Of a DNA stretch of 64,000 bases, positions 1-6,905 are shown piece after piece. Source of the DNA: an uncultured Woeseia sp. (GTDB taxonomy: Bacteria; Pseudomonadota; Gammaproteobacteria; Steroidobacterales; Woeseiaceae); contig CAJWFK010000010.1 of assembly GCA_913031125.1 (NCBI GenBank), forward strand, positions 19,676 to 83,675, read 5' to 3'. The number at the start of each line of letters is the position of its first letter. Position 1 is the stretch's first letter. The position numbers were made by a program, and so were the translations under genes. A model generated the notes under the pieces. That model did not search any database. It was not told the origin of the DNA and saw only the letters and a program-made list of their open reading frames with translations.

Positions 1-616
1 CCTCAACGTCCGAGTAGCGCTGCTCAAACTCCACCCTGGAGATTTTCTCTGTCAGGATCCAGTCGTTAGCGTCACGTTTTAATATGTCCTTACACGCCGG
101 ATCTGCGTACAGACAAAATGGGTTAGCAATCTGGCGCACCATTATGTCCTGGGTGAACACATCATCATCCGTATAGTCAACGTCTACCCGCCACGCTGCC
201 ATTCCTCCGTTTACCTGGTACTCAGCCGCATAATCGGTAATGGTTTCTGCGTCAGACACTGACCAGATGTTTCTGCACAAACCCTCCAGTGTTTCGGCCA
301 CTTCCTTATCGCCTGTCTCGACCGGCCTGACCTTAGCCGCCGGGCGGTTAGCCCGCATCTCATTGATAATTCGTTTGGAGCTTATGCGTACCTTGTTAAA
401 TTCGTAGCACGGCCTGTTGCCACGCTCCTGCTTCATGTTGTCATCCCACTGCGCCCCAGGCACATTGGCAAACTTCATGTCTTCCATTGCCTCACGCCGG
501 TTCCGGCCATCCGCCTCGGACATCATCTTGAATCGTTCCTTGACCTTGTCGAGCAGCTCACGGTTAGATTTCTTGGAGGCTTTTTTGCCGCCTATGGCTT
601 TCTTTGTCTCGTACAT
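1..616 (-). CDS. P22-type phage portal protein, N-terminal part (runs off window)
   Basis: The portal forms the dodecameric ring through which DNA enters and leaves the phage head. The frame is open from an ATG at 616 to the left edge, giving about 205 residues. It opens with a lysine-rich stretch and then carries motifs typical of P22-family portals: VPGAQWDD near residue 57, RPCYEFNKV, a KRIINEMRANRPAAKVRPV block, and later QIANPFCLYADP. It begins 2 bp after the large-terminase stop, the usual terminase-then-portal order. The rest of the head genes must lie left of the window. Family assignment is by remembered motif similarity. The C-terminal part is not visible, so completeness cannot be judged. 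Confidence 0.85.
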   Translation of the reverse strand, partial: MYETKKAIGGKKASKKSNRELLDKVKERFKMMSEADGRNRREAMEDMKFANVPGAQWDDNMKQERGNRPCYEFNKVRISSKRIINEMRANRPAAKVRPVETGDKEVAETLEGLCRNIWSVSDAETITDYAAEYQVNGGMAAWRVDVDYTDDDVFTQDIMVRQIANPFCLYADPACKDILKRDANDWILTEKISRVEFEQRYSDVE

Positions 617-618
617 AA

Positions 619-1908
619 TTATCCTGCGTAGACTTCCTGAAGCGCCGTATACGGGTTATTCGGTACCGGCACATTGTTTACCATGTCATCAGCGACCACC
701 GCCGTGTAGCACCAGGCCTCTGCGCCATGACTGAACTCATCTTTTAAAGGCGCCATTGTCCTGCCGGTGGCCTGGGCAGACTGATACCTAAAGCGGCGCA
801 GACAATGGATTAATCGCTCACAGTCGGTTGACACATATACATTGCCGAACATGGCACGACCCGCCTCAATGTAATTCTCCACACCGATCTGCGGGATCTG
901 TGCCGTGTCCCAGCCCTGTTCCTCCATCACCTCAAAGTGTGACTTGCCATATTTGGGATCCCGGTGCGCCGCATCGTGCGGCATAAAGATCTTGCCCCAC
1001 TCAAAATCAGGATGATTAGTTTTAAGCTCCCTGGAGATATCTGCATAGGTCCGGTTCATCCATTCGTAGTAACCAATGATCTGCACGGTGGAAGCAAAGC
1101 GCTGCGCCAGTACCATTGTTGATACGCCCCAGCCAAGATCCATGACGCCGTACACCTTGCCCTTCGGGTCATGGTCTAGCAGCCGGAACCTGCCCTGGTC
1201 ATATAGCTGCGCGATCTCATGCGCAAAGATGGCACCCTCGACCGCCGGAAGGCACTCGCCCTCCCAAATGTTCTGGTACTTAGCCTGGCCCGGTGACTCA
1301 TCGATCGACTCCAGGTAGGCCCGCTCACTTTCCAGCACATCAGGAAAGAACGGGTTGTCGTTGTAATTGACCTTAAGGCACAAAGCATTCGGCGGGCGCT
1401 GGACAATAAACCGTTTATACACCGGATCATCTTCAAGCTCTGGATTAAATGTCACCCAGATCATGCTGTCTTTCTTACGAATTGTAGGGATTAAAACGTC
1501 CAGAGACTTCTCCGATGTTACCTGGCCTTCCTCAACCCAGGCCACATCGACACCCTCCAATGACTTTAGCTTGGTGATGTCCTGCTGCCGCAGACCGGAG
1601 AAGATAAAGTCCGTGCCGTTCTTACCCCTTATCGTGTCTTTGGTGACCTCATAGAAGCTCTCAAAGCCCATCGCACTGATCTGTTCTACCAGGAGCTGGT
1701 GGACCGACTCAGCAATGGTTTTCTGGATCTCCCTGGTGCACAAGACTCGCAATGGAATGTGACGGCCCACGTTAAGCAGGATTCGTGCCGTGTTCCAGCT
1801 CTTGCCGGATCCTCGGCCACCGTAGAGCACAACGTAGCGATGCGTCCTGTCAGTGATCGCCTTGACCGCTGGCTCGAGCGCCGCCGGGATTTTAAGACTG
1901 CTCGTCAC
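619..1908 (-). CDS. phage terminase large subunit (ATPase/nuclease)
   Basis: This is the packaging motor that pumps DNA into the prohead and cuts it. The 429 residues carry a Walker A motif GGRGSGKS at about residues 30-37 after a VVLY strand. A Walker B with catalytic carboxylate, VDVAWVEEGQ, sits at about 120-129. A coupling-type VTFNPE segment follows near 155, and the C-terminal nuclease half starts around GVMDLGWG. Length and order match the PBSX/Terminase_3 type. It overlaps the 3' end of the small upstream gene by 17 bp and is followed 2 bp later by the portal gene, so the three are translationally coupled. No damage is visible. Confidence 0.94.
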   Translation of the reverse strand: MTSSLKIPAALEPAVKAITDRTHRYVVLYGGRGSGKSWNTARILLNVGRHIPLRVLCTREIQKTIAESVHQLLVEQISAMGFESFYEVTKDTIRGKNGTDFIFSGLRQQDITKLKSLEGVDVAWVEEGQVTSEKSLDVLIPTIRKKDSMIWVTFNPELEDDPVYKRFIVQRPPNALCLKVNYNDNPFFPDVLESERAYLESIDESPGQAKYQNIWEGECLPAVEGAIFAHEIAQLYDQGRFRLLDHDPKGKVYGVMDLGWGVSTMVLAQRFASTVQIIGYYEWMNRTYADISRELKTNHPDFEWGKIFMPHDAAHRDPKYGKSHFEVMEEQGWDTAQIPQIGVENYIEAGRAMFGNVYVSTDCERLIHCLRRFRYQSAQATGRTMAPLKDEFSHGAEAWCYTAVVADDMVNNVPVPNNPYTALQEVYAG

Positions 1909-2137
1909 TCACAAACTCAAATGGCAAAACCTTAACCGGGCCACCGTCATCACCAGTGAGCTCAGTCGAGCGCAAATTGGGCAGTGACTTGTTCAGCAGA
2001 ATTTCCGCAGAACGAATCTGTGTAGGGCTCATCTCAGTATCCTTAAGTACATGATTTTCAAGGCGTTTTATGAGCATACTCGTCTGGATTGCTTTGCGGT
2101 GTTTCTCCTTGATCCGCGAGTCCTTCCGGGCAGCCAT
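1892..2137 (-). CDS. probable phage terminase small subunit-like protein
   Basis: An 81-residue, basic, helical protein directly upstream of the large terminase and overlapping it by 17 bp. The middle reads LIKRLENHVL, then MSPTQIRSAEILLNKSLPNL, a pattern I recognise from short small-terminase-like proteins that occupy this position in many prophages. It would recognise the packaging site and recruit the large subunit. It is shorter than canonical TerS and no clear N-terminal helix-turn-helix can be asserted. The function therefore rests on position and the conserved central segment. Confidence 0.7.
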   Translation of the reverse strand: MAARKDSRIKEKHRKAIQTSMLIKRLENHVLKDTEMSPTQIRSAEILLNKSLPNLRSTELTGDDGGPVKVLPFEFVSDEQS

Positions 2138-2493
2138 CAGCTCACCCCGAAAAGATCCCTGACCTGGTAGTTAGCGGCGCCGATTGCCTCGGTCGCGGTG
2201 CCCTTGTCGCTGGACACCAGCAGCGTAAATCGTTGCCGTTTAGTGCCACCATAATTGTCATTGGATAGAGTGTTGTTAGCCGCCGTCACCGCAATCGATA
2301 CCGAGGCGCCTGGCGTTGCACTGGTCCAGTCGGATACTGTCTCTTTCCTGGACTGGTTAACAATCTTGTAATGCACCGTGGTCGGCGTGGAACTTGCCGC
2401 CGATGATCGGGTGCGAAAATAAGCAGTAGCCGTGAAGGCTGACCGTTCCGGCCATATGGTTTTCGGAATTGTGACTGCTACCTGGTCTGCCAT
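2137..2493 (-). CDS. phage hypothetical protein, beta-rich
   Basis: A 118-residue protein of the late operon. It is rich in Ser, Thr and Ala, with alternating hydrophobic residues (TVHYKIVNQSRKETVSDWTSATPG) that suggest a small Ig-like or beta-sandwich fold, as in virion decoration or tail-associated proteins. No enzyme motif, signal peptide or membrane segment is seen. Its ATG at 2493 lies 10 bp after the stop of the preceding gene, and its stop overlaps the start of the small-terminase-like gene. Position implies a structural or assembly role, which is inference. Confidence 0.6.
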   Translation of the reverse strand: MADQVAVTIPKTIWPERSAFTATAYFRTRSSAASSTPTTVHYKIVNQSRKETVSDWTSATPGASVSIAVTAANNTLSNDNYGGTKRQRFTLLVSSDKGTATEAIGAANYQVRDLFGVS

Positions 2494-2502
2494 ATAAATG
2501 TC

Positions 2503-3261
2503 CTATTGTTGTAAAGCAGTAATAGCCAAAAGGAGAAATTCTTCTTCTTCTGTGGCCCGCTCGACTTCCCTCTCGAAAGCCTCGACCGCTGAATAATTAA
2601 GTTGCTCAAGCGCCCGGTAATAGGCTGCCCTGATTCTGTCTGTCCATAAGCCCGACGCCACCAGGTCATCGACCGTAATCTCATCAAGCAGTAGCCGCTG
2701 GATCTGCTCGAGCTCTTTGGCCTCAGCCTCACGAGCCAGCCGCTCTTGCATACGCTCGGCAATTTCCCGGTCAATGGCATCATCGAGTTTCCTGACCTCC
2801 CGAATCGCCCTGGCACGTTGGATCTTGCGGGCCTTTTTGCGCTGTTGGTACGCATCATATGATGTCTTCCAGCCTTTACCGCCAGGAGTGCTCAGGATCT
2901 CCTCAAGAGTGTCCCGCGCCCCGGCAAGGATCTGGGCACCCTCCAGCGTCACACTAACCGAGTAGCCTTCCAGGTGCTCACCAATGGCAAGCGACTTGGC
3001 ACCGGTCAAGGTGGCGGCAACCGAATGCACCGCCAGCTCCTCAATCAGGCGCGGCCCTGAGCTAAATCCTAGCCCGGAAAATTGCCGCCTGGCGCCAGCC
3101 TCACTCTCTGCGTTACCGGCCTCTGCACTGATAGCGCTACTTTCAAGGGTCGTGCTTATCGAGCGGCTCGGCGTGTCGGTGTTCTGCGCTGAGAATCCGA
3201 GCGCCCTGAACTGGTTTCGTGCGACCTCCGGCGGCGCTTTAAATAATAAAAGAAGGCTCAT
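2503..3261 (-). CDS. phage hypothetical protein with internal repeats and coiled coil
   Basis: A 252-residue protein. The N-terminal half contains two imperfect duplications: QFRALGFSAQ against QFSGLGFSSG, and VAATLTGAKSLA against VSVTLEGAQILA. The second half, from about residue 135, is a long highly charged region (Arg/Lys/Glu with regular Leu and Ile) that should form a helical coiled coil, ending in an acidic VERATEEEEF segment. This layout suits a virion or scaffold-like protein, but I recognise no family. It sits in the late transcription unit between two other structural-type genes. Confidence 0.6.
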   Translation of the reverse strand: MSLLLLFKAPPEVARNQFRALGFSAQNTDTPSRSISTTLESSAISAEAGNAESEAGARRQFSGLGFSSGPRLIEELAVHSVAATLTGAKSLAIGEHLEGYSVSVTLEGAQILAGARDTLEEILSTPGGKGWKTSYDAYQQRKKARKIQRARAIREVRKLDDAIDREIAERMQERLAREAEAKELEQIQRLLLDEITVDDLVASGLWTDRIRAAYYRALEQLNYSAVEAFEREVERATEEEEFLLLAITALQQ

Positions 3262-3278
3262 CGCCTAGCCCTCGAAGA

Positions 3279-4241
3279 TTAGCCCTGGGCCGAGAAGCCC
3301 ACCAGGCTGATATATATAGTTGAGATGGCGGCGCTGGGGTCAAAAGCTACGGCTGTATTAGCCGCGAACTTTAAAGGGACAGGAAACGTTATGACTGAGC
3401 CGCCCGTTTGAGGTGCAGGAGCCGTGAAAATCACCGAGCCCCCGGTGCCATCCCTAAAGTCTACATAGCCGTCCGTGCTCGATGAATTGTAAATTGAAAT
3501 AGTCGTTATGTAATTGTGAATACCGGAGCCAGCCGCCCCGAAACTGGAAAACGCCGTGGAGTTTCCATTCGTGTTCGACACCCTTTCGGTAATAATTTCT
3601 TCTAAGGTCGTGTACGGCCTGGTCACTATGCAGCCGTTTAAATCGCTGGCCACAAAACTTGCGTCTGCGTTGGCTACCTGGGTAAGCCCCTCCACTGAAC
3701 TTGTTGCCCTGACACCCATTTGTACAGGATTGCCAGCCGCCGCTGCGTCGTGAGCTACATCCCCTACTACCTCCAGGTTTACAGAGCTGGCAATATCAAC
3801 ATTACCAATATTGTTATCACCTGCCGGGAGGGCGGCCACAACGTCGCACTGCATTTCGCTTCCAGTAATAGCGTTATCTAATACTTCAACGGCTGTCTTA
3901 ATGCTGCCGGCCTTGGACGCTATGTCATCCAGCACCGCATTGTCCGTGCTTCCGAGGTCCACAACACCAATCGTATTTGAACCAGCCGGAATTGACCCAC
4001 TCGATATATTGATGTCTACCTTGGATGAATTGATCGCCCCTGCTAATTCAGTCAGGGCGGCATTATCGACCGTCAGTGAGCTCCCGGCGTCATCGATCGG
4101 CAAGGGATTTGAGTCGGACACATCCGTTGTAGATCCATCCGCGCCATAGGTCACCTTTACTCGTTGGTAATGGGCGCCACCTATTTCATCAGTAGCAATG
4201 GTTGTCCCTGTACCCGCCGTTATCGTTGTGTTGTCAGCCAT
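3279..4241 (-). CDS. phage structural-type hypothetical protein (320 aa)
   Basis: The N-terminus reads MADNTTITAGTGTTIATDE and is followed by QRVKVTYGADGS with DVSDSNPLPI. I recognise this opening from many phage virion-associated proteins of unassigned function. The body is low in Lys/Arg and rich in Ala, Asp, Asn and Val, with repeated SIPAGSNTIGVVDLGS / ALPAGDNNIGNVDIAS segments that look like beta-strand repeats. The C-terminus (TIYISLVGFSAQG) resembles a small beta-sandwich. It ends 1 bp before the next gene in the cluster. Likely a tail or fibre-associated protein, inferred from composition, repeats and position. Confidence 0.6.
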   Translation of the reverse strand: MADNTTITAGTGTTIATDEIGGAHYQRVKVTYGADGSTTDVSDSNPLPIDDAGSSLTVDNAALTELAGAINSSKVDINISSGSIPAGSNTIGVVDLGSTDNAVLDDIASKAGSIKTAVEVLDNAITGSEMQCDVVAALPAGDNNIGNVDIASSVNLEVVGDVAHDAAAAGNPVQMGVRATSSVEGLTQVANADASFVASDLNGCIVTRPYTTLEEIITERVSNTNGNSTAFSSFGAAGSGIHNYITTISIYNSSSTDGYVDFRDGTGGSVIFTAPAPQTGGSVITFPVPLKFAANTAVAFDPSAAISTIYISLVGFSAQG

Positions 4242-4922
4242 TTATCGTCCTACTCCAATTGAGGCCAATTGCCCTGATCTTTTTATATCTGCGGCGGCGG
4301 TTAAAATGACCAGCATTGCCGCCATATTACTGTCATATCCATCATTGCTTACGCGGATAGGGTCGGTGCTGCCATCAGAATTATTATCAGCAATGCTATT
4401 TGCGAAATCTGCGGCATCATAGGCCACCCGCTCTGACAAGCCGCCGGTAAAAGAAAACGGGTCCCGATTCGCGGATTTGTCCACCACGCCACAGATCAGT
4501 TCGGCGCTTGCAGGAGCACTCTCAGCGTCCAGGTCTATATACTGGCCCCCGACAACACTGCCCGTTGAGATGTCAGGCTCTACCTGCTCACAATCCTGAA
4601 AAGTCGCTGAGGACCAGGATATCTTCGCGCCGGTGGTATTATCGGCATAACTTATGGTATTGCCGGACATACCCGCGATCGCACTCTCGTTCCATATCCA
4701 GGCACGGACAAACAGGTCCGGGGTTGAATCCAAGTACGAATTACCATAGTAGCTGAATGATTGGCCACCGATAGTAAACGTCGTCGCTTCCCAGTCAGTG
4801 CCCCTTTCTCTAAACATGAGAAAAACCAACATTCGATTTGAGCCTGAGCCGATCGTTACCGTTCCACTTGGTTCGCTCCCGGTGCTCATCGCCGCCCAAC
4901 TGCCAACCCGTGACACAGCCAT
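4242..4922 (-). CDS. phage hypothetical protein, paralogue of the 6201-6905 gene
   Basis: A 226-residue protein that is clearly homologous to the gene at 6201-6905. Shared blocks include MAVSRVGSW/MAVTRTQAW, a RERGTDW/RERGTNF segment, the exact heptapeptide SYLDSTPD, and matching VEP...STGS-type and S-ANR-PF sites further on. Both look like compact beta-sandwich domains, perhaps carbohydrate-binding or fibre-tip modules. No catalytic motif is visible. It abuts the flanking genes with almost no spacing, which indicates an operon. The function is not known to me. The duplication within a single phage late block is the notable property. Confidence 0.6.
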   Translation of the reverse strand: MAVSRVGSWAAMSTGSEPSGTVTIGSGSNRMLVFLMFRERGTDWEATTFTIGGQSFSYYGNSYLDSTPDLFVRAWIWNESAIAGMSGNTISYADNTTGAKISWSSATFQDCEQVEPDISTGSVVGGQYIDLDAESAPASAELICGVVDKSANRDPFSFTGGLSERVAYDAADFANSIADNNSDGSTDPIRVSNDGYDSNMAAMLVILTAAADIKRSGQLASIGVGR

Positions 4923-5168
4923 CTAATTGCCCGACAGACCGGCCCCAACAACCTGTATTTTAACGTCGAGGTTCTCTAAGAAAGGCTCACCCTTAAGCTG
5001 ATTGCCCGATTTGTCCTGGTAACCGATTTTCGCCTCATGCCCGTCAGTGAACCTAATAATCAGCCAGGTGCCGTCAATAAGGAGCTGCTCAATCGTGCGG
5101 CCTTGCAAATGCGCAGTAATCATTCCCGGCTGAAAAGTGCCGCAGTTGTACTTGCCGAGCGCCCGCAT
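4923..5168 (-). CDS. phage hypothetical protein (81 aa)
   Basis: A short protein with strands LIIRFTDGHEAKIGYQ and VKIQVVGAGLSGN that look like a small beta-fold. It has one Cys and no membrane segment. ATG at 5168 is 2 bp after the previous stop. It lies inside the late operon of virion-type genes. I do not recognise the family. Confidence 0.5.
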   Translation of the reverse strand: MRALGKYNCGTFQPGMITAHLQGRTIEQLLIDGTWLIIRFTDGHEAKIGYQDKSGNQLKGEPFLENLDVKIQVVGAGLSGN

Positions 5169-5170
5169 CG

Positions 5171-5605
5171 TTATGCCAGGCGAACCAGGGCACTGCTAAA
5201 ATTGGCGGTGGGCATAACAATTTTAAAATCACCTGAGCTCGAGGTCTTTGCAGATCCCAAATAAAAGACACCGATACTTGGCTTGTTGGTCGGTGAGCTC
5301 ACACTGTTATTGTATAAAAGCACCGTGTCAGCAGTCAGCGAGCTGCTTGAAAAAGTAACGTCATTGAACGTGTACCAGGCCACATGATTAGCATTATCGA
5401 TTCCCGCCGTGGCGCCGCTCATTGTCGCTCCTCCGGCTGAATAGCCCGTACCTTCAATCTCGCCACTGGTTGAATACTGGGTGGTTGTCTGCAACAAATC
5501 CACGTTATTGTGCATACTCAGTTTTAAGGTGTGAGAGGATAGGTCCTGGTTTGCGACCAGAAGACCGGTCCTAAAAGTGTTTGTCAGACAGGTGGTAGAA
5601 GCCAT
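5171..5605 (-). CDS. phage virion-associated hypothetical protein (144 aa)
   Basis: A 144-residue protein with a pattern I recognise from many tailed phages: an early TNTFRTGLL motif, a QYSTSGEIEGTGYSAGGATM segment, a W-Y-F-N-D-V-T-F strand, then LLYNNS and a closing GDFKIVMPT. The family is usually found next to tail or head-decoration genes and has no established function. There are no catalytic motifs. It lies between the 81-residue gene and the 193-residue gene in the same direction, with 2-bp and 14-bp gaps. The call is family-level pattern recognition only. Confidence 0.6.
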   Translation of the reverse strand: MASTTCLTNTFRTGLLVANQDLSSHTLKLSMHNNVDLLQTTTQYSTSGEIEGTGYSAGGATMSGATAGIDNANHVAWYTFNDVTFSSSSLTADTVLLYNNSVSSPTNKPSIGVFYLGSAKTSSSGDFKIVMPTANFSSALVRLA

Positions 5606-5619
5606 TTTATTTCCTATAT

Positions 5620-6201
5620 TTAAACTACGATAAACCGGTCACCATTGGCCGGGGCCGCCGGCAGCGCTGAAACGGTGTATTTTTCTCTTGAATTAGCATA
5701 AACAAAATCTGTGCACTGGACAGAGCAGCCCAGGTTAGAGCCCGTGACGAACATCACCAATTTGTTATTCATATGATCGGCTGTTTGTTCTTCCGTTGTA
5801 TTTGGCGCTAATCTGTCAGCCTCAAAGGCTGTGGTAGTTGGCGTGAATGCTGCGTTATTCACCGATCCAGTGATAATGCTCTGGTTGCCTTCCACCCAGG
5901 CCCCAAGGCTGGTAGTGATCAGCAAAACAGTATCTGCAAATTCCTTAGTGGCGGTCTGGTCCACGATCTTGATACAGGCCGTCTCACACTGCATTTCAGC
6001 GGCAGTCAGTGGAAGTGTGTAGACCCCGTTGGCAACGTGGGTAGTCAGGGATCCGGTATTTGAAAATGACCCGAAATCTTTTGAGATTTGAACGTCCCCG
6101 GTGGCCAGCGTCAGGCTGGCTACAAAATTGTCAGTGTTGCCGTAATCCAGTAACGGAAAAATTACAGTAGTTGCCTGGTTATACTTTCTCAAAAGCTCCA
6201 T
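5620..6201 (-). CDS. phage tail-fibre-associated-type hypothetical protein (193 aa)
   Basis: The N-terminal half has the arrangement seen in small tail or baseplate adaptor domains. A strand pair (FVASLTLATGDVQISKDFG) is followed by VANGVYTLPLTAAEMQCET and a segment like VDQTATKEFADTVLLITT. This resembles the repeated beta domain that phages use near receptor-binding proteins. The C-terminus contains YTVSALPAAPANGDRFIVV, a form often seen at the end of such proteins. It overlaps the upstream gene's stop by 1 bp, implying translational coupling. Role inferred, not proven. Confidence 0.6.
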   Translation of the reverse strand: MELLRKYNQATTVIFPLLDYGNTDNFVASLTLATGDVQISKDFGSFSNTGSLTTHVANGVYTLPLTAAEMQCETACIKIVDQTATKEFADTVLLITTSLGAWVEGNQSIITGSVNNAAFTPTTTAFEADRLAPNTTEEQTADHMNNKLVMFVTGSNLGCSVQCTDFVYANSREKYTVSALPAAPANGDRFIVV

Positions 6202-6905
6202 TAGGTTATCCCTCGGTTAATGCCTCTCCCGACCCCTTTGGGTGCGGTTCTATCAGCGTTCAATTCAAATCCCTCCAGGACAATTCCCAGTCCCACCATC
6301 TGGCTCGCAATGCCATCGTTTGCAATCCTGGTTGTCCCGTCCACAACGCCCAGGCCGTCGGCCACTGTGTAGGACATCTGCTCATCGCCTGGGTTACCGC
6401 CATAGTCAATCCGCTCAGTCAAACCATCGACATTAAACGGCTCCCGGTTGGCTGATACGTCGATTGCGACGCCGATAATCGCTGACCTTGCGTCAGCCGT
6501 TGACGTATTCAGGTCAACATAGGTGCCGGACGCGGTTGAGTCGGTATCAATGGTAGGCTCCACCTGGCGGCAGTTGGCATAGGTCGCGTAGTAGTAGCCC
6601 AGCTTGCCACCGGTAGAAATATCATCTGCGTACAGCATCTCATGGTCGTCAGCCTCATTGATCTGGTACTCATCCCATATGGCGTATTTAATTATCAGGT
6701 CTGGCGTACTGTCCAGATATGATTCGCCACCGTATGAATAAGCCTGGCCACCATAGGTCCAGGTTGACGGGGTAAAATTTGTGCCTCTCTCGCGCACCAG
6801 GACCATCACCAGAAACCGGGAAGTGCCACTGCCCAGGTTAATTGTTATCCCAGTGGGCTCGGCGCCGTGGGCACCTTCCCATGCCTGGGTCCGGGTCACC
6901 GCCAT
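6201..6905 (-). CDS. phage hypothetical protein, paralogue of the 4242-4922 gene
   Basis: A 234-residue protein sharing order and motifs with the gene at 4242-4922: MAVTRTQAW, RERGTNF, YGGESYLDSTPD and a matching ISTGGKLGYYYATY / GAKISWSSATF block. It ends in a short basic tail (RTAPKGVGRGINRG) that is partly present in the other copy as GVGR. The two copies are about 1.3 kb apart, separated by three unrelated genes, so this is an old duplication. Its stop and start overlap its neighbours by 1 bp each. Probably a virion surface or fibre-attached module. Confidence 0.6.
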   Translation of the reverse strand: MAVTRTQAWEGAHGAEPTGITINLGSGTSRFLVMVLVRERGTNFTPSTWTYGGQAYSYGGESYLDSTPDLIIKYAIWDEYQINEADDHEMLYADDISTGGKLGYYYATYANCRQVEPTIDTDSTASGTYVDLNTSTADARSAIIGVAIDVSANREPFNVDGLTERIDYGGNPGDEQMSYTVADGLGVVDGTTRIANDGIASQMVGLGIVLEGFELNADRTAPKGVGRGINRGIT

